Source of the DNA: CAVYXK01 sp963708245 | GTDB lineage: Bacteria > Pseudomonadota > Alphaproteobacteria > Acetobacterales > Acetobacteraceae | NCBI GenBank assembly: GCA_963708245.1 | Contig: OY970201.1 | Location: forward strand, 7,998,001-8,062,000 | Reading direction: 5' to 3' | Length of the DNA: 64,000 nucleotides | The notes under the pieces: generated by a model | The model's input: the letters and a program-made list of their open reading frames with translations, nothing else | The model's database searches: none | What the model was told of the DNA's origin: nothing | Program-made: the position numbers and the translations under genes | Shown here: positions 33,630-43,160 of the stretch, piece by piece | Position numbering within the stretch: position 1 is the first letter of the stretch | Layout: every line of letters starts with the position of its first letter

Positions 33630-34394
33630 TCACCCGAACTCCCCGTGCTCCTCGAACGCGGCATCCATCCGTTTGTCCCACAGGCGTACGCCACCGGTGA
33701 TCCCGGCTTCGTTCGAAACCACCCTCACATGCTCCGGCAGAGGCTGCTCCAACAGCTTGGCATTGCCGCCGCCAATATACAGCATGTCGTAAGTAACCAC
33801 TACCTCCATAATGCCAATCACCTTGCGCATACGCCGATTCCAGTGGCCCTTCCCGATATCATGCAGCGCTGCTTCCCCGACGTACTCATCGTACGTCTTG
33901 CCCGTCTTCACTGGATGCTGGCTCATCTCCAGGTGCGGCCCGAGACAGCCGTTCCTGAACAGCGCGAAGCCCATCCCGGTTCCCATCGTGAGCACGCATT
34001 CCAGCCCCTGGCCGCTGATCACACCCAGCCCCTGGATGCTGGCGTCGTTCAGCAGGCGTGCCGGCTTTCCCAGGTCCTTGGACAATTCGTCGGCCAGCGG
34101 GAATTTCTGCCAGTCCTTGGTGCCGAGATTGGGCGCGGTCAGCACGCGACCCATGCGCACCACGCCGGGAAAGCCGATCGAGATGCGGTCGAACTGTCCG
34201 AGCGGTTTCGCCAGCTCAACCAGCGCGTCGACCACGGCGGCCGGCTTGGCCGGCTTCGGCGTCACGACCCGCGCCGGACCGGACACCATCTCACCGACCT
34301 CATTGAGCACCCCGACCTTAAGATGGCTGCCGCCGATGTCGATAGCCAGGGTCAGCTTCTCGCTCACTGGGTCCGACTTGTTGTTGCGTGCCAT
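33630..34394 (-). CDS. ppgK: ROK-family (polyphosphate) glucokinase
   Basis: A 254-residue sugar kinase of the ROK/polyphosphate-glucokinase type. The phosphate-binding loop AIDIGGSHLKVGVL is at residues 17-30, IGFPGVVRMG is near 73, the sugar-binding LLNDASIQGLG near 113 and the second phosphate loop LTMGTGMGFAL near 135. Polyphosphate or ATP could be the donor; PpgK-like spacing favours polyphosphate but does not prove it. It is 47 bases downstream of a debranching-type glucosidase on the same strand, consistent with phosphorylation of glucose released from storage glucan. Confidence 0.82.
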   Translation of the reverse strand: MARNNKSDPVSEKLTLAIDIGGSHLKVGVLNEVGEMVSGPARVVTPKPAKPAAVVDALVELAKPLGQFDRISIGFPGVVRMGRVLTAPNLGTKDWQKFPLADELSKDLGKPARLLNDASIQGLGVISGQGLECVLTMGTGMGFALFRNGCLGPHLEMSQHPVKTGKTYDEYVGEAALHDIGKGHWNRRMRKVIGIMEVVVTYDMLYIGGGNAKLLEQPLPEHVRVVSNEAGITGGVRLWDKRMDAAFEEHGEFG

Positions 34395-34441
34395 GGAATT
34401 CGTTCCCCTCTGTGTCGCCTATCCTGGTGCTGCCCAGCCCC

Positions 34442-36589
34442 TCATCCGGTCGAAGCAGCCTTCGGCGCTGATGCATTCGACCATCTTCGCAGTCCCCCCA
34501 GTACCTCGAACTTCGTTGCCTCACCGTCGCGCCAGAACCTGATATCGAACTTATGCGTCCCGAGCCGAACATCGGATAAGGTGATATCGGGCAGCCACGG
34601 CGGTAGAAGCGGATCGAAATAGAGCTTCCCGTCCGGCGCATCCGGCACGATTCCCAGGATCGCTTGCAACAGGAAGAACACCGAACCTGCCGCCCAGGCC
34701 TGCGGCACGTTGGCGCCGACATACTGGACCGGAAAGGTGATCTCGTCGCGTTCCAGCGTGGTGTAGAGCTCGGGAAGCTGGTTGGACAGGAAATGGCTGC
34801 CGGCATCGCTGATGTCGCGGGCGATCCGCCCCGCCTCGGCGGCGAACCCATATCTCTTGAAACCAAGCGCAATGATGGCGTTGTCGTGCGGCCACACTGA
34901 TCCGGTCTGGTAGTTGTATGGGTTGAATGCCGGATGCAGAGCGGACAGCGTGCGGATGCCCCAACCGCTCCACATATCCGGCGCCATCAGTCGTTCGACC
35001 ACCTTGCGAGCCCGATCCGGTGGCACGATCCCCGACCACAGGCAATGCCCGGCATTCGACGCCACGGTCAGCACCTTGCGCTTATCACCATCCAGAGCAT
35101 ATGCGTAGAAGCCGAAGTCGTCGTCCCAGAACGCGTCGTTGAATCGCTGGAACAGCGCTGCCGCCTTTTCGCGCAGGGCGGTCGCGCGCTCCGGCTTGCC
35201 CAGCGCATCGAACACCTGCGCCATGCGCAGCCAAGCATCGTACACATAGCCTTGCAGTTCGCACAGCGCCTTCGGCCCCTTCACCAGCGAGCCATCGGGA
35301 TACATCACCGAATCGCCGGAATCCTTCCAGGCCATGTTCTCATAGCCGGCCGGCGAGCGCGTCTGGTACTCCTGGAACCCGTCGCCGTCGCGGTCGCCCC
35401 AGTTATCGATCCAACTCAGGCAGCCTTCGGCTGTTTCCAGGTGCCGCTCGAGCAGCGCTTGATCGCCGGTCGCCCGCCACGTGGCATGCAGCGCGATCAG
35501 ATAGAGCGGCGTGGCGTCCGCCGTTCCGTAATATGGCGTGTGTGGGATCAGCTTGAAATGCGCCAGCTCGCCATAGCGCATCTCGTGCAGGATCTTGCCC
35601 GGCTCGGCGTCACGATAGGCGTCCTCCTCCTTCGCCTGCAGCGAGCCCAGGATGTCCAGCGTGCCGCGCGCGAACTCGGGATAGATCAGCAGGTTCTGCA
35701 GCGAGACGATCAGGCTGTCGCGCCCGAACGGAGCGACGAACCATGGCAGGCCGGCCGCCGGCAGGAACACCATGTGGTCGGTCTCGGCCATCGGCAGCCG
35801 CAGCGCCGCCATGTCTTCCAGCGCCTGGCGATACAGCCGGTAGAACTCCTCGTTGCTGGTGCGGACCTTCAGCACCGTTCGCAGCCACGCAGCCAAGGTC
35901 TCCGCCTGGTGCGACTTATGGACCTGGCCGATGCACGCGTGCGGCCCGGAGACGTGCCGCTCGCCGTCGGTGAGCGTGTACAGCAGGCAGCAATGCCAGG
36001 CTGCGCCGGGATCGAGAGTAACCTCGAAGCTCATCCGACCATTCGCGTACACGGCATTCTGCTGCAGCGGCGCTACCGTCAGCGCACGCGTGAAGTCACC
36101 GTTGCAATAGGTCGTGCGAAGCTGCTGGCGCGCCTCAGACCAATCCGTCGTGATGCGTCCGCGGCGCACGATACGGCCCGACTTCACCTCGAATATATCG
36201 GCGAAGTCACTGCGCGATGCGATCTCAAGCTGAAAGCGCACCCGGTTACGGCCGTTGTTGGTGACATCCAGGTCCTGGTGCACGCCGCCGCTGATCGCGC
36301 GGCTGATGGTCAGGCCGAGCGTGCGGGGCGGGATAGTGCCGTCCTCGGTGGCGATCGTCCGGTTGGTCAGATAGATTCGCGCGGCGTCATAGGTGATGGC
36401 GCCGCCATTCAACAGGTCCCAAGGCTCGCCGTTTGCGTAGATCGCCCAGGCGCTGAGTACGCGGGTGTCCATGAAATACAGCCCGCGATCGCTCGGCCAA
36501 TTAATCTGCCCGTCCGGCTCGCAGACCAGCACCGTCTGCCCGTGATGGATCGAGATCTGCGGCGGGCCGACCTGCACTTTGAATGGCAT
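34442..36589 (-). CDS. amylo-alpha-1,6-glucosidase / glycogen-debranching-type protein (copy 1)
   Basis: A 715-residue protein. The N-terminal beta-rich GDE_N_bis-type domain covers about residues 1-220 (opening VQVGPPQISIHHGQTVL). A linker leads to a C-terminal (alpha/alpha)6-barrel with LPWFVAPFGRDSLIVSLQN near 290, GKILHEMRYGELAHF near 330, QTRSPAGYENMAWKDSGD near 420 and GSVWPHDNAIIALGF near 570. Such proteins hydrolyse alpha-1,6 branch points or act on trehalose/glucosylglycerate-like sugars; which applies here is not visible. AAGGAG precedes the ATG. It pairs with the ROK glucokinase downstream. A clear paralogue lies at 57165-59339. Confidence 0.85.
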   Translation of the reverse strand: MPFKVQVGPPQISIHHGQTVLVCEPDGQINWPSDRGLYFMDTRVLSAWAIYANGEPWDLLNGGAITYDAARIYLTNRTIATEDGTIPPRTLGLTISRAISGGVHQDLDVTNNGRNRVRFQLEIASRSDFADIFEVKSGRIVRRGRITTDWSEARQQLRTTYCNGDFTRALTVAPLQQNAVYANGRMSFEVTLDPGAAWHCCLLYTLTDGERHVSGPHACIGQVHKSHQAETLAAWLRTVLKVRTSNEEFYRLYRQALEDMAALRLPMAETDHMVFLPAAGLPWFVAPFGRDSLIVSLQNLLIYPEFARGTLDILGSLQAKEEDAYRDAEPGKILHEMRYGELAHFKLIPHTPYYGTADATPLYLIALHATWRATGDQALLERHLETAEGCLSWIDNWGDRDGDGFQEYQTRSPAGYENMAWKDSGDSVMYPDGSLVKGPKALCELQGYVYDAWLRMAQVFDALGKPERATALREKAAALFQRFNDAFWDDDFGFYAYALDGDKRKVLTVASNAGHCLWSGIVPPDRARKVVERLMAPDMWSGWGIRTLSALHPAFNPYNYQTGSVWPHDNAIIALGFKRYGFAAEAGRIARDISDAGSHFLSNQLPELYTTLERDEITFPVQYVGANVPQAWAAGSVFFLLQAILGIVPDAPDGKLYFDPLLPPWLPDITLSDVRLGTHKFDIRFWRDGEATKFEVLGGLRRWSNASAPKAASTG

Positions 36590-36614
36590 GGGGTCTCCTT
36601 CTGGTCACTGGTCT

Positions 36615-37290
36615 TTACGCGGCGCTCGTCCCGAGCGACGGGGGCGTGGCGGGCCGCTCTCTTGTCTCCGGCATCGCCAGCCATAGCAACAGCGTGCCGG
36701 CCAGTCCCGCGCCGGCCAACAGCAGGAAGGCTGCGCTGTCGCCACACCGTTCCGCCGTCCAGCCGGCAAGCGAGGTGCTGATGGTCGCCCCCACGTAAAC
36801 GGCAATTCCGAGCGAGCCCATCGTCAGGTTGAAGCGTCCGCTCTGCCGTGTCAGGTCCGCGGCCACCAGCGTCATCAGCACGCCGAACACGGCGGCGCTG
36901 ACGCCGCTCAGAAGCTGACGCGGCAGCACCACGAACGGGCTGACAGCAGCACCCCTTGCATCGGCAGCATGGCCCGGCCCAGCTCGGCGGCCCCACCGGG
37001 CCCGGATCAGGCGTTCCGGGCTCGAGCGGTGCCTGCTCCGGCCCGATCGCGCGCAGCGCCAGCAAAGCGGGCAGGCCGAGCGCGGTCAGCAAAAACACAG
37101 AGTTCGTGGACACGTACGAACCGGCAACGCCGCCCATCAGACCAGCGGCCACGCCGCTGCGCACGGACGCGAAGCGTGCGTTGCGCCCGACCCTCTCGCC
37201 AAAGGCCAGCGGCCGACTAGGCCGAGGGTGACCCCGGCGACCGCCGGGGTCAGGATCGAGCTGGCGAGGCCATGGAATAGCTCCGCCGTC
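36615..37290 (-). pseudogene. MFS transporter remnant with frameshifts and internal deletion
   Basis: Pieces of a drug/sugar-type major facilitator protein lie in order on the minus strand in different frames. The first is ELFHGLASSILTPAVAGVTL; the frame changes near 37205 to GERVGRNARFAS and VAAGLMGGVAGSYVSTNSVF up to ALRAIGPEQ. After a gap the frame changes again near 36930 to VVLPRQLLSGVSAAVFGVLM through MPETRE. The first three transmembrane helices and roughly helices 7-9 are missing. The region from 37291 to 37497 shows no recognisable coding sequence. It lies just upstream of the glucosidase gene, so it may once have been its sugar transporter, by inference. Confidence 0.7.
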
Positions 37291-37497
37291 TGCCGACAGT
37301 GATCGGTCCGATAGCGCCTTTGAAATCTGGGATCCGGCCCAGCTTCACGCGGTTCAGCAGAAGCGTGATCGGATGGTCGGAGGCGCCGGGCCGGAAGCGC
37401 AAGGGCGGCCAGGCAACCGCAACCTTGCGGCGGCCCACACCAGCAAACCGACCCCGACGTCTCCCACGAGTGCCGGAGAGGTGGCGGCAAGGGCCGA

Positions 37498-39024
37498 TCA
37501 CACCCGTCGTCCTGGCATCCGGTGGCGAAACGCCAGCGCTTCGGCCACGTGCGCCCGGCCGACGACCGCCGCGCCTGCCAGGTCAGCAATCGTGCGCGAT
37601 ACCCGCAGGATGCGGGTATAGCCGCGAGGGGACAGCCGCAGCTTCTGCATCGCCTGCTCAGCGAGGGCATGCGCCTCGGGCACCAACGTCAGTTCGCGGC
37701 TATCCGCCTCGGCATTCGTGCCTGGTCCGTTTTCCCCGTAGCGCTCTGCCTGTGCCCTTCGTGCCCGGGCCACGCGAGCGGCCACGACCTCGGTCCGCTC
37801 GCCAGCCGGAGCACGCGCCAGTTCGGCCGCCGAAGCGGGTTGCACTTCGACGGTCAGATCGATCCGGTCCAGCACCGGACCGCTGATTCGGCCCTGGTAA
37901 TCCTCGCCGCAGCGAGGCGCCCGCCCACATTCCCGCGCGGCATCGCCGAGATAGCCGCACCGGCACGGGTTCATCGCTGCAATCATCTGGAACCGCGCCG
38001 GATAGGTCACGTGCGCGGCGGCGCGCGCCACGGTGGTGCGCCCGGATTCCATCGGCTGGCGCAACGCCTCCAGCGCCAGCTTCGGAAACTCCGGCAATTC
38101 GTCGAGGAACAGCACGCCACGGTGCGCCAACGACACTTCGCCGGGCCGCGCACGCTGGCCGCCGCCGCTGACCGCCGCCTGGGAGGCGGAGTGGTGTGGT
38201 TCGCGGAATGGCGGGCGCATGACCAGCCGGCCGCCCTCAAGCAGGCCGGCGACGCTGTGGATCATGCTGACCTCCAGCGCCTGCGCCGGCGTCAGGTCCG
38301 GCAGCAGCCCTGGCAGCCGCGCGGCCAGCATCGATTTGCCCGCGCCTGGGGGGCCGATCAGCAACAGATTGTGCCCGCCGGCAGCCGCGATCTCCAGGGC
38401 GCGCTTGGCGGTCTCCATGCCTTTCACATCCGCCAGCTCCGGCCCGCGCGGAGCTTCTGCCATGCCGGCTGGTTCCGGCGGGGTCAGCACCTGGGTACCG
38501 CGGAAATGGTTGATCAGAGTCAGCAGATCGGGTGCCGCCAGCACCTCGATCCGCCCGGCCCACGCTGCCTCGCCGCCCTGGCTTGCCGGGCAGATCAGCC
38601 CGAGGTCACGCGCCGATGCGCCGATCGCCGCCGGCAGCACGCCCGCCACGGGATGCAGCGTGCCGTCGAGATGCAGCTCCCCCAACGCCGCGTAGCCGCC
38701 GATCTCGTCGCGCGGCAAGACGTCCATCGCCGCCAGCACGCCGAGCGCCAAGGGCACGTCGAAATGGCTACCTTCCTTCAGCAGGTCGGCGGGGGCGAGA
38801 TTGATCAGCACGCGCTTGGGCGGCAGGGAGAGGCCCATTGCCGCGAAAGCCGCACGCACCCGCTCGCGCGCTTCGCCGACCGCTTTGTCGGGCAGACCGA
38901 CAATCAGGAAGGCGGGAACACCAGGCGAGATCTGCACCTGCACTTCGACCGGCACCGCCTCGATCCCGGCGAAGGCGAAGGTACGCACGCGGGCAATGGC
39001 GGCCGCCGACGAGTATGCGTTCAC
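37498..39024 (-). CDS. comM: YifB/ComM-family Mg-chelatase-like AAA+ ATPase
   Basis: A hexameric helicase of the ComM family, which promotes branch migration during natural transformation. The N-terminal Lon-like domain (IEAVPVEVQVQISPGVPAF, then GEARERVRAA) is followed by the AAA+ core with Walker A IGPPGAGKSML near residue 220 and the FREPHHSASQAAV segment. Walker B-like GVLFLDELPEF and a cysteine cluster (NPCRCGYLGD, ECGRAPRCG) come next. The GTG at 39024 (VNAYSS) gives 508 residues, the family norm; the frame is open to 39138 but no convincing ribosome site is visible for either start. Confidence 0.92.
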   Translation of the reverse strand: MNAYSSAAAIARVRTFAFAGIEAVPVEVQVQISPGVPAFLIVGLPDKAVGEARERVRAAFAAMGLSLPPKRVLINLAPADLLKEGSHFDVPLALGVLAAMDVLPRDEIGGYAALGELHLDGTLHPVAGVLPAAIGASARDLGLICPASQGGEAAWAGRIEVLAAPDLLTLINHFRGTQVLTPPEPAGMAEAPRGPELADVKGMETAKRALEIAAAGGHNLLLIGPPGAGKSMLAARLPGLLPDLTPAQALEVSMIHSVAGLLEGGRLVMRPPFREPHHSASQAAVSGGGQRARPGEVSLAHRGVLFLDELPEFPKLALEALRQPMESGRTTVARAAAHVTYPARFQMIAAMNPCRCGYLGDAARECGRAPRCGEDYQGRISGPVLDRIDLTVEVQPASAAELARAPAGERTEVVAARVARARRAQAERYGENGPGTNAEADSRELTLVPEAHALAEQAMQKLRLSPRGYTRILRVSRTIADLAGAAVVGRAHVAEALAFRHRMPGRRV

Positions 39025-39221
39025 GGCATCAGTCTGCGTGGCATTGGTGAACAGGGCGTAACAGCTTTGCGCAGTTCGCTCCTCGACGCGGGTCGGCGCT
39101 CGGGGTCGGCCGCCACCCCATGGCCAGCGCCGCGTCACGGCCGGGTGGTCTCAGACGAGAACCTGGAACCTTCTTGGAACGGATAGTCTAATCTTCCGAT
39201 CCTCAGTTGCGAGCCGTGATC

Positions 39222-39935
39222 ATGAAGCTAAGCAGTCCCGACTACCTGCCTCTCGCGCTACCGTATTTTGGACTGTTGGCAGGTGTCCTATTCGTGCTCG
39301 TGCTGGTCATCGAGCTGCGGGCATTTCGTTATGCCTACCAGCGCATCGGCCTCAGCTCGCGTGCTTCGTTGCTGGTGCTGGTGGCATCGCTGATCGGCAG
39401 CTATTTCAACATCCCGGTTGCCCAGCTCCCCGCACGGCAGATCATTGCCAGGGGAGAGGTTCAGTTCTTCGGCATGGTTCATGTGGTTCCGGTGGCCGTT
39501 GAATGGCCAGGCACGCTGATCGCCATCAACGTCGGCGGCGCGGTTATCCCGGTGGTGGTGTCGGTCTATCTGCTCGTCACGCGTCATTTGTGGCTGCGTG
39601 GCGCCATCGCGATCGCCTGCGTCACGGTTGTGTGCCACATGCTGGCCTATCCCGTCCCTGGCCTTGGGATCGCGATGCCGGTGTTTGTGCCGCCGATCGC
39701 CGCGGCGGTCGTGGCATTGCTGTTGTCGCGATCCGATGCCGCCCCGCTCGCCTATATCGGCGGCAGTCTCGGCGCGCTCATCGGCGCCGACCTTCTGAAC
39801 CTTGGCAAGGTGCAGTATCTCGGCGCGCCCATCGTGTCGATCGGCGGCGCAGGAACTTTTGACGGCGTCTTTCTGACCGGCGTCGTGGCCGTGCTCGTAG
39901 CTAGCCTCGTCACGCCGTCCGGCGGCGGGACGTAA
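39222..39935 (+). CDS. DUF1614 membrane protein
   Basis: A 237-residue integral membrane protein with six to eight hydrophobic segments, beginning YLPLALPYFGLLAGVLFVLV. NIPVAQLP and INVGGAVIPVVVSVYLLV are typical of DUF1614, as is the closing glycine-rich segment ending GGAGTFDGVFLTGVVAVLVA. The Gly-Gly-Ala-Gly-Thr-Phe-Asp-Gly motif near the C-terminus is the most conserved part of the family. The function is unknown. The ATG at 39222 is used; GTG and TTG codons lie just upstream. Its 3-prime end overlaps the convergent ATP-grasp gene by 26 bases. Confidence 0.85.
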   Translation: MKLSSPDYLPLALPYFGLLAGVLFVLVLVIELRAFRYAYQRIGLSSRASLLVLVASLIGSYFNIPVAQLPARQIIARGEVQFFGMVHVVPVAVEWPGTLIAINVGGAVIPVVVSVYLLVTRHLWLRGAIAIACVTVVCHMLAYPVPGLGIAMPVFVPPIAAAVVALLLSRSDAAPLAYIGGSLGALIGADLLNLGKVQYLGAPIVSIGGAGTFDGVFLTGVVAVLVASLVTPSGGGT

Positions 39936-41207
39936 AGCCCGGAAGCATGCCGGCTCTCGTCACGATTGTCCGAAACAGGCCCCACAGGCCCTTGCGCCCA
40001 GCAAATGCCATATCGACGAAGAATGGTCTTGGATCCCGCAGGCTGAACACAAAGTATCTTGTCCGCGGACTCAGGTATTGCAGGAAGTAGTCCCGCAGTT
40101 CGGCCACGAGGTTGAATGACAGCTCACAATTCTGGGTCCGGCCTCGATTTCGTAACAGCAGGACGATACGCTTGGTTTCCGGAATCATATAGCGGCATCG
40201 TAACCCCACCTTGTAAGCTGGCGTCTCGGGATGTTGCCCGAGACCGAGCACGGCATAGGTGAACCAAGCAAACGGCGCACCAGCGTGATATGCCAGCGGC
40301 AAGCTTCCCCAGAACCGCCCGTTGACTTCCATCAGCTTCGCTTCGTTGCGTTGGGGATCGAACCGATATTCGACCATCGCCGCCCCCTCCCAGCCGATGC
40401 TTCTCAAGAGCGTCACTGATCTGTCCAACAGCGTCGCATTGGCTGATGTCGGCAGGCTTTCGCACACCGTCGAAGAGCCGCCTTCCGGCGGCCATTCCGA
40501 CACTCGGCGGTGTTGAAAGCGAAGCAACGCCTCGCCACGATGCATAAAGATCATGTGGCCCAGTCCGTGCCCGGGACAGAAACTCTGCACCATCGGATAG
40601 CGCTCGAGCGAAGCATATCCCGCAAGCGCATGCGCAAGTTCATCGCGCGTGTAGCAGGTACCTGGGCTCTGAGCTTTGGAATCCCTTGATAAAGCGGTCT
40701 CTTGTCGATCGGCGGTGCGCTACTCCATTTCAAGATGCACGGGAATTGCAGGTTCTCGGGCAGGGGCGGCGGCTCCGGGCCTGCTGGTGGCTGCCACGTA
40801 ACGGGAACCGGCAATCCAGCCCGTTGTGCTGCGGCGTAGGTTGCCATCTTGTCCTGTACCACCGCGAGCTGCGGCGCCCCGGGCACCAGTGCATCGATAC
40901 CAATGAGGCGGCCACCGTCCGCAGCCGATCGGACGATCAGAAGATCGGCCTCCGACATCGCAAGGAGGAATTGCGCACCGTGGGTGCGAGCGATCTTATT
41001 TAACTGCTCGATCGTGCCCTGTTCGCTGGGCAGCCGGACATAGCGTCCCACCACCCATTTCGAGTATAGGCCAGGAGCTTTTGGGGATCGCGCGACCGCA
41101 TGGACCGGCACCCCATGCTCGCCAAGCTCCCGGATGACGGCAAGCGCCATCGGCGTGTCTCCGCCCAGCACGATGGCCGGCGGAAGTGTCGGATCACGCC
41201 GGGGCAC
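39910..41207 (-). pseudogene. ATP-grasp (carboxylate-amine ligase-like) protein, one-base frameshift
   Basis: The first frame (PAIVLGGDTPMALAVIRELG, QDKMATYAAAQRAGLPVPVT, CILKWSSAPP) is the pre-ATP-grasp and ATP-binding part. At AAA 40676-40678 one A appears to be missing. The other frame continues KAQSPGTCYTRDELAHAL, then FCPGHGLGHMIFMHRGEALL and the metal-binding EAKLMEVNGRFWGSLPLA, to the stop at 39910. Joined, the protein is about 435 residues, normal for ATP-grasp enzymes of polysaccharide clusters, which may add amino acids or other carboxylates to sugars. It overlaps the phosphatase gene upstream and the DUF1614 gene at its 3-prime end. A homopolymer base-call error is possible. Confidence 0.85.
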
Positions 41208-41814
41208 AAGCAACAACCCGCGAGCGCCCAGCGAGGGAAGCCGCCGCTTGGTCGATCACATCAAGGCAGCGCTCGAGGTACGGATCGCCAAGCCGCTGAG
41301 GATCGTGGATGTGCGGGCGAGCCGGCCGGCTCCAAAGGCCTAGGAGCGTCACCTGCACCGCGGCGGAAGCCATTCGCTCGGACAAGGCGCGTGCCTGACG
41401 TGTTTCCATGGCCGCGAGCAAGTCGCCATCGCGAACCCGGAAGTCGCTGACGTCGCAAGACCGGTGCTCGGTAAGATCAATCCCGCGGCGTGCAGCAGCC
41501 AGCAGCACCCGGGGGTCGGCGCCCCGGCCCGTATCCGCGGATAGCCCGAATGAAGCGACCGGGAGGCCATAGATGGAGGCACGATGTTCGGCGTACGCGC
41601 TGCGACAGATGTTGCCCCTGCAGACAAAGACGACCCGGCGCACTGCATGCCACTGGATGCGGCGATACTGCGAAAGCCTCCCCGCTGCCTGCTCCGTACA
41701 GGCCAAAAGCAGCCGAATGCAGCCGCGATACGTCCCAAAACGCGGTCGTATGCCGAGCGGATCCCAACCACCCAGCGGGAACGCGAATGGTGTCAGCTCA
41801 TGGTCACCGGTCAC
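41194..41814 (-). CDS. low-molecular-weight protein tyrosine phosphatase-like protein
   Basis: A 206-residue protein. After an unusual N-terminal extension of about 60 residues, RRVVFVCRGNICRSAYAEH carries the P-loop Cys-x5-Arg-Ser of LMW phosphatases. SADTGRGADPRVLLAAARRG and LTEHRSCDVSDF follow as in the family. The normal acidic Asp-Pro near the C-terminus is represented by LGDPYLERC. In polysaccharide clusters such enzymes dephosphorylate the tyrosine kinase that controls chain length (Wzb/Wzc); no kinase is visible here. It lies six bases after the deacetylase gene and overlaps the ATP-grasp gene, so the three form an operon. Confidence 0.85.
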   Translation of the reverse strand: MTGDHELTPFAFPLGGWDPLGIRPRFGTYRGCIRLLLACTEQAAGRLSQYRRIQWHAVRRVVFVCRGNICRSAYAEHRASIYGLPVASFGLSADTGRGADPRVLLAAARRGIDLTEHRSCDVSDFRVRDGDLLAAMETRQARALSERMASAAVQVTLLGLWSRPARPHIHDPQRLGDPYLERCLDVIDQAAASLAGRSRVVACAPA

Positions 41815-41820
41815 GTTCTG

Positions 41821-42837
41821 CTAAATCCAGCTCACCAGATCGTTCACTCTGTTCTGCAACAAAGTACCGAGTGAGGGGAGAATAGAAGCTGATATTTCCG
41901 GTGGGTCAAGCGCTCCCGCATCGAGCCAGCGCGGACCCGCCTCTCTGAAGCTGACTGGTACGAATTCGTTTGCATGATGGGCCAGAAATTTGCAGAGAGA
42001 CTCGAGTCGTCGCTTGTTGATGTGATTGGGTCGGACGCCCGGCCAACCCGGCTTCGCGCCCTTCACGAATTCATGCGGATGCGTCAGAATGATGACAGGC
42101 GAGATACGGTTGGCCCGGGCTGCGCGGAGCACCGAGACCATTTCGTGGTGTCCTACACCCGTAATCGTCAGACGGCGATATCGCTTCAGATAGGGGAATG
42201 GAAGCTGTGCAAAGCTGAAGATCGGGATTTCCAGCACGCCTTCGATCCAGTGTCTGCCGGCCTGGATCTGTAATACCGGATCTTTCGAGTGATAGCGGCC
42301 TCCATAGCCGATATTGGACCCGAGTCTCAGGCCAGTGCGAGACATGGCAACGAACACGGTCCGATCGGCGGACAGCCCCGCCACCCGTAACGCACTTGGC
42401 CTGGGCCAGTTCAACCTCTCGAACGGCTCCAATCCGGTCTCGATCAGGGCTTCCATTTCCGGTAGAGACCGCCCGGAGCAAAGGCCGCTGGGAGGGCCGT
42501 TCGATAGCCGCTCGATCCAATCCGGATAGCGGAAGTGCAGCCAATTCGGGTGTAGATGGAGTTGGACGTCCTGTCCAGCGGACAGGATATCGGCCACCAC
42601 GCGACGCAGCGGATCGTCACCAAAATACGCGGTGCTCAGCGTCTCAACGAAAAATGTTGCCGGAAAACCAAAGCGCGCAAGGGTACGAAGTATAAACGGC
42701 AGTCCGTGATCTTCCCCTTGAGCGGGACAATAGGCGTGCGGTTCGCCGATCGGGCGCAGTTTCGTTGGGCGAGCGAACGCCCCACCGATACTAAATTCGG
42801 TATCGACTGTCAGACAGACTTCCGTTGGATCAGACAT
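41821..42837 (-). CDS. polysaccharide-deacetylase-family (NodB-fold, WbmS-like) protein
   Basis: A 338-residue protein of the NodB/carbohydrate-esterase-4-like superfamily. CLTVDTEFSIGGAF gives the first strand with the metal Asp-Glu pair, FGFPATFFVETLST is the second motif, and DVQLHLHPNWLHF supplies the His-x-His pair. ILTHPHEF near residue 270 is the late histidine motif. Members act in O-antigen or exopolysaccharide modification. It is the first gene of a run with the phosphatase and ATP-grasp genes. Its first 90 codons and its leader are duplicated at about 47039-47370. Confidence 0.85.
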   Translation of the reverse strand: MSDPTEVCLTVDTEFSIGGAFARPTKLRPIGEPHAYCPAQGEDHGLPFILRTLARFGFPATFFVETLSTAYFGDDPLRRVVADILSAGQDVQLHLHPNWLHFRYPDWIERLSNGPPSGLCSGRSLPEMEALIETGLEPFERLNWPRPSALRVAGLSADRTVFVAMSRTGLRLGSNIGYGGRYHSKDPVLQIQAGRHWIEGVLEIPIFSFAQLPFPYLKRYRRLTITGVGHHEMVSVLRAARANRISPVIILTHPHEFVKGAKPGWPGVRPNHINKRRLESLCKFLAHHANEFVPVSFREAGPRWLDAGALDPPEISASILPSLGTLLQNRVNDLVSWI

Positions 42838-42889
42838 GTGATGGTCCGCCTGTATCGGATATCATGTTGCCATATATGCGACTGGTTTG

Positions 42890-43066
42890 TCACGCTTGTG
42901 TCGGAATCTTGCCGTTCGCTTCGCCGATCACATCCACCCGGACCTCGCCATAGTTGGTGCGCGTATCCGGCCATTCGATCACTTCACCCTCGAAGATCAA
43001 CGCTGCATCATCAAAGCCGATGGCGGAACGGGATTTTTTTGTGTCTCGACTGTCTGCCTTTGGTTG
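42890..43066 (-). pseudogene. BrnT-like toxin remnant
   Basis: The frame reads KADSRDTKKSRSAIGFDDAA and then LIFEGEVIEWPDTRTNYGEV (with RVDVIGEANGKI after it). It resembles the central part of BrnT ribonuclease toxins, where an Asn-x-x-Lys-His-Gly-Ile-x-Phe-Asp-Glu-Ala-Ala segment is followed by a strand with Asp-x-Arg and Glu-x-Arg. The proper N-terminus is degraded (the His is lost) and the C-terminal half, with the catalytic Arg/His, is missing after GKI. No BrnA antitoxin frame is visible beside it. It fills part of the 323-base gap between the deacetylase and glycosyltransferase genes. Confidence 0.5.
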
Positions 43067-43160
43067 ACGCACATAGCGCCGCTGCACTGCCCACGGTTTC
43101 GCTCGTCTTTGGGGTTGCCGGCGCAGCGCGCCAAAATCTGCTTCTCGCTGTTCAATGGGT

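Noticed and set aside
34934..36781. 615-codon open frame antisense to the glucosidase gene
   Set aside because: Same cause; the minus-strand protein has all family motifs and a strong ribosome site.
37522..39186. 554-codon open frame antisense to comM
   Set aside because: Complement of a conserved ATPase; Arg/His-rich composition typical of antisense frames in GC-rich DNA.
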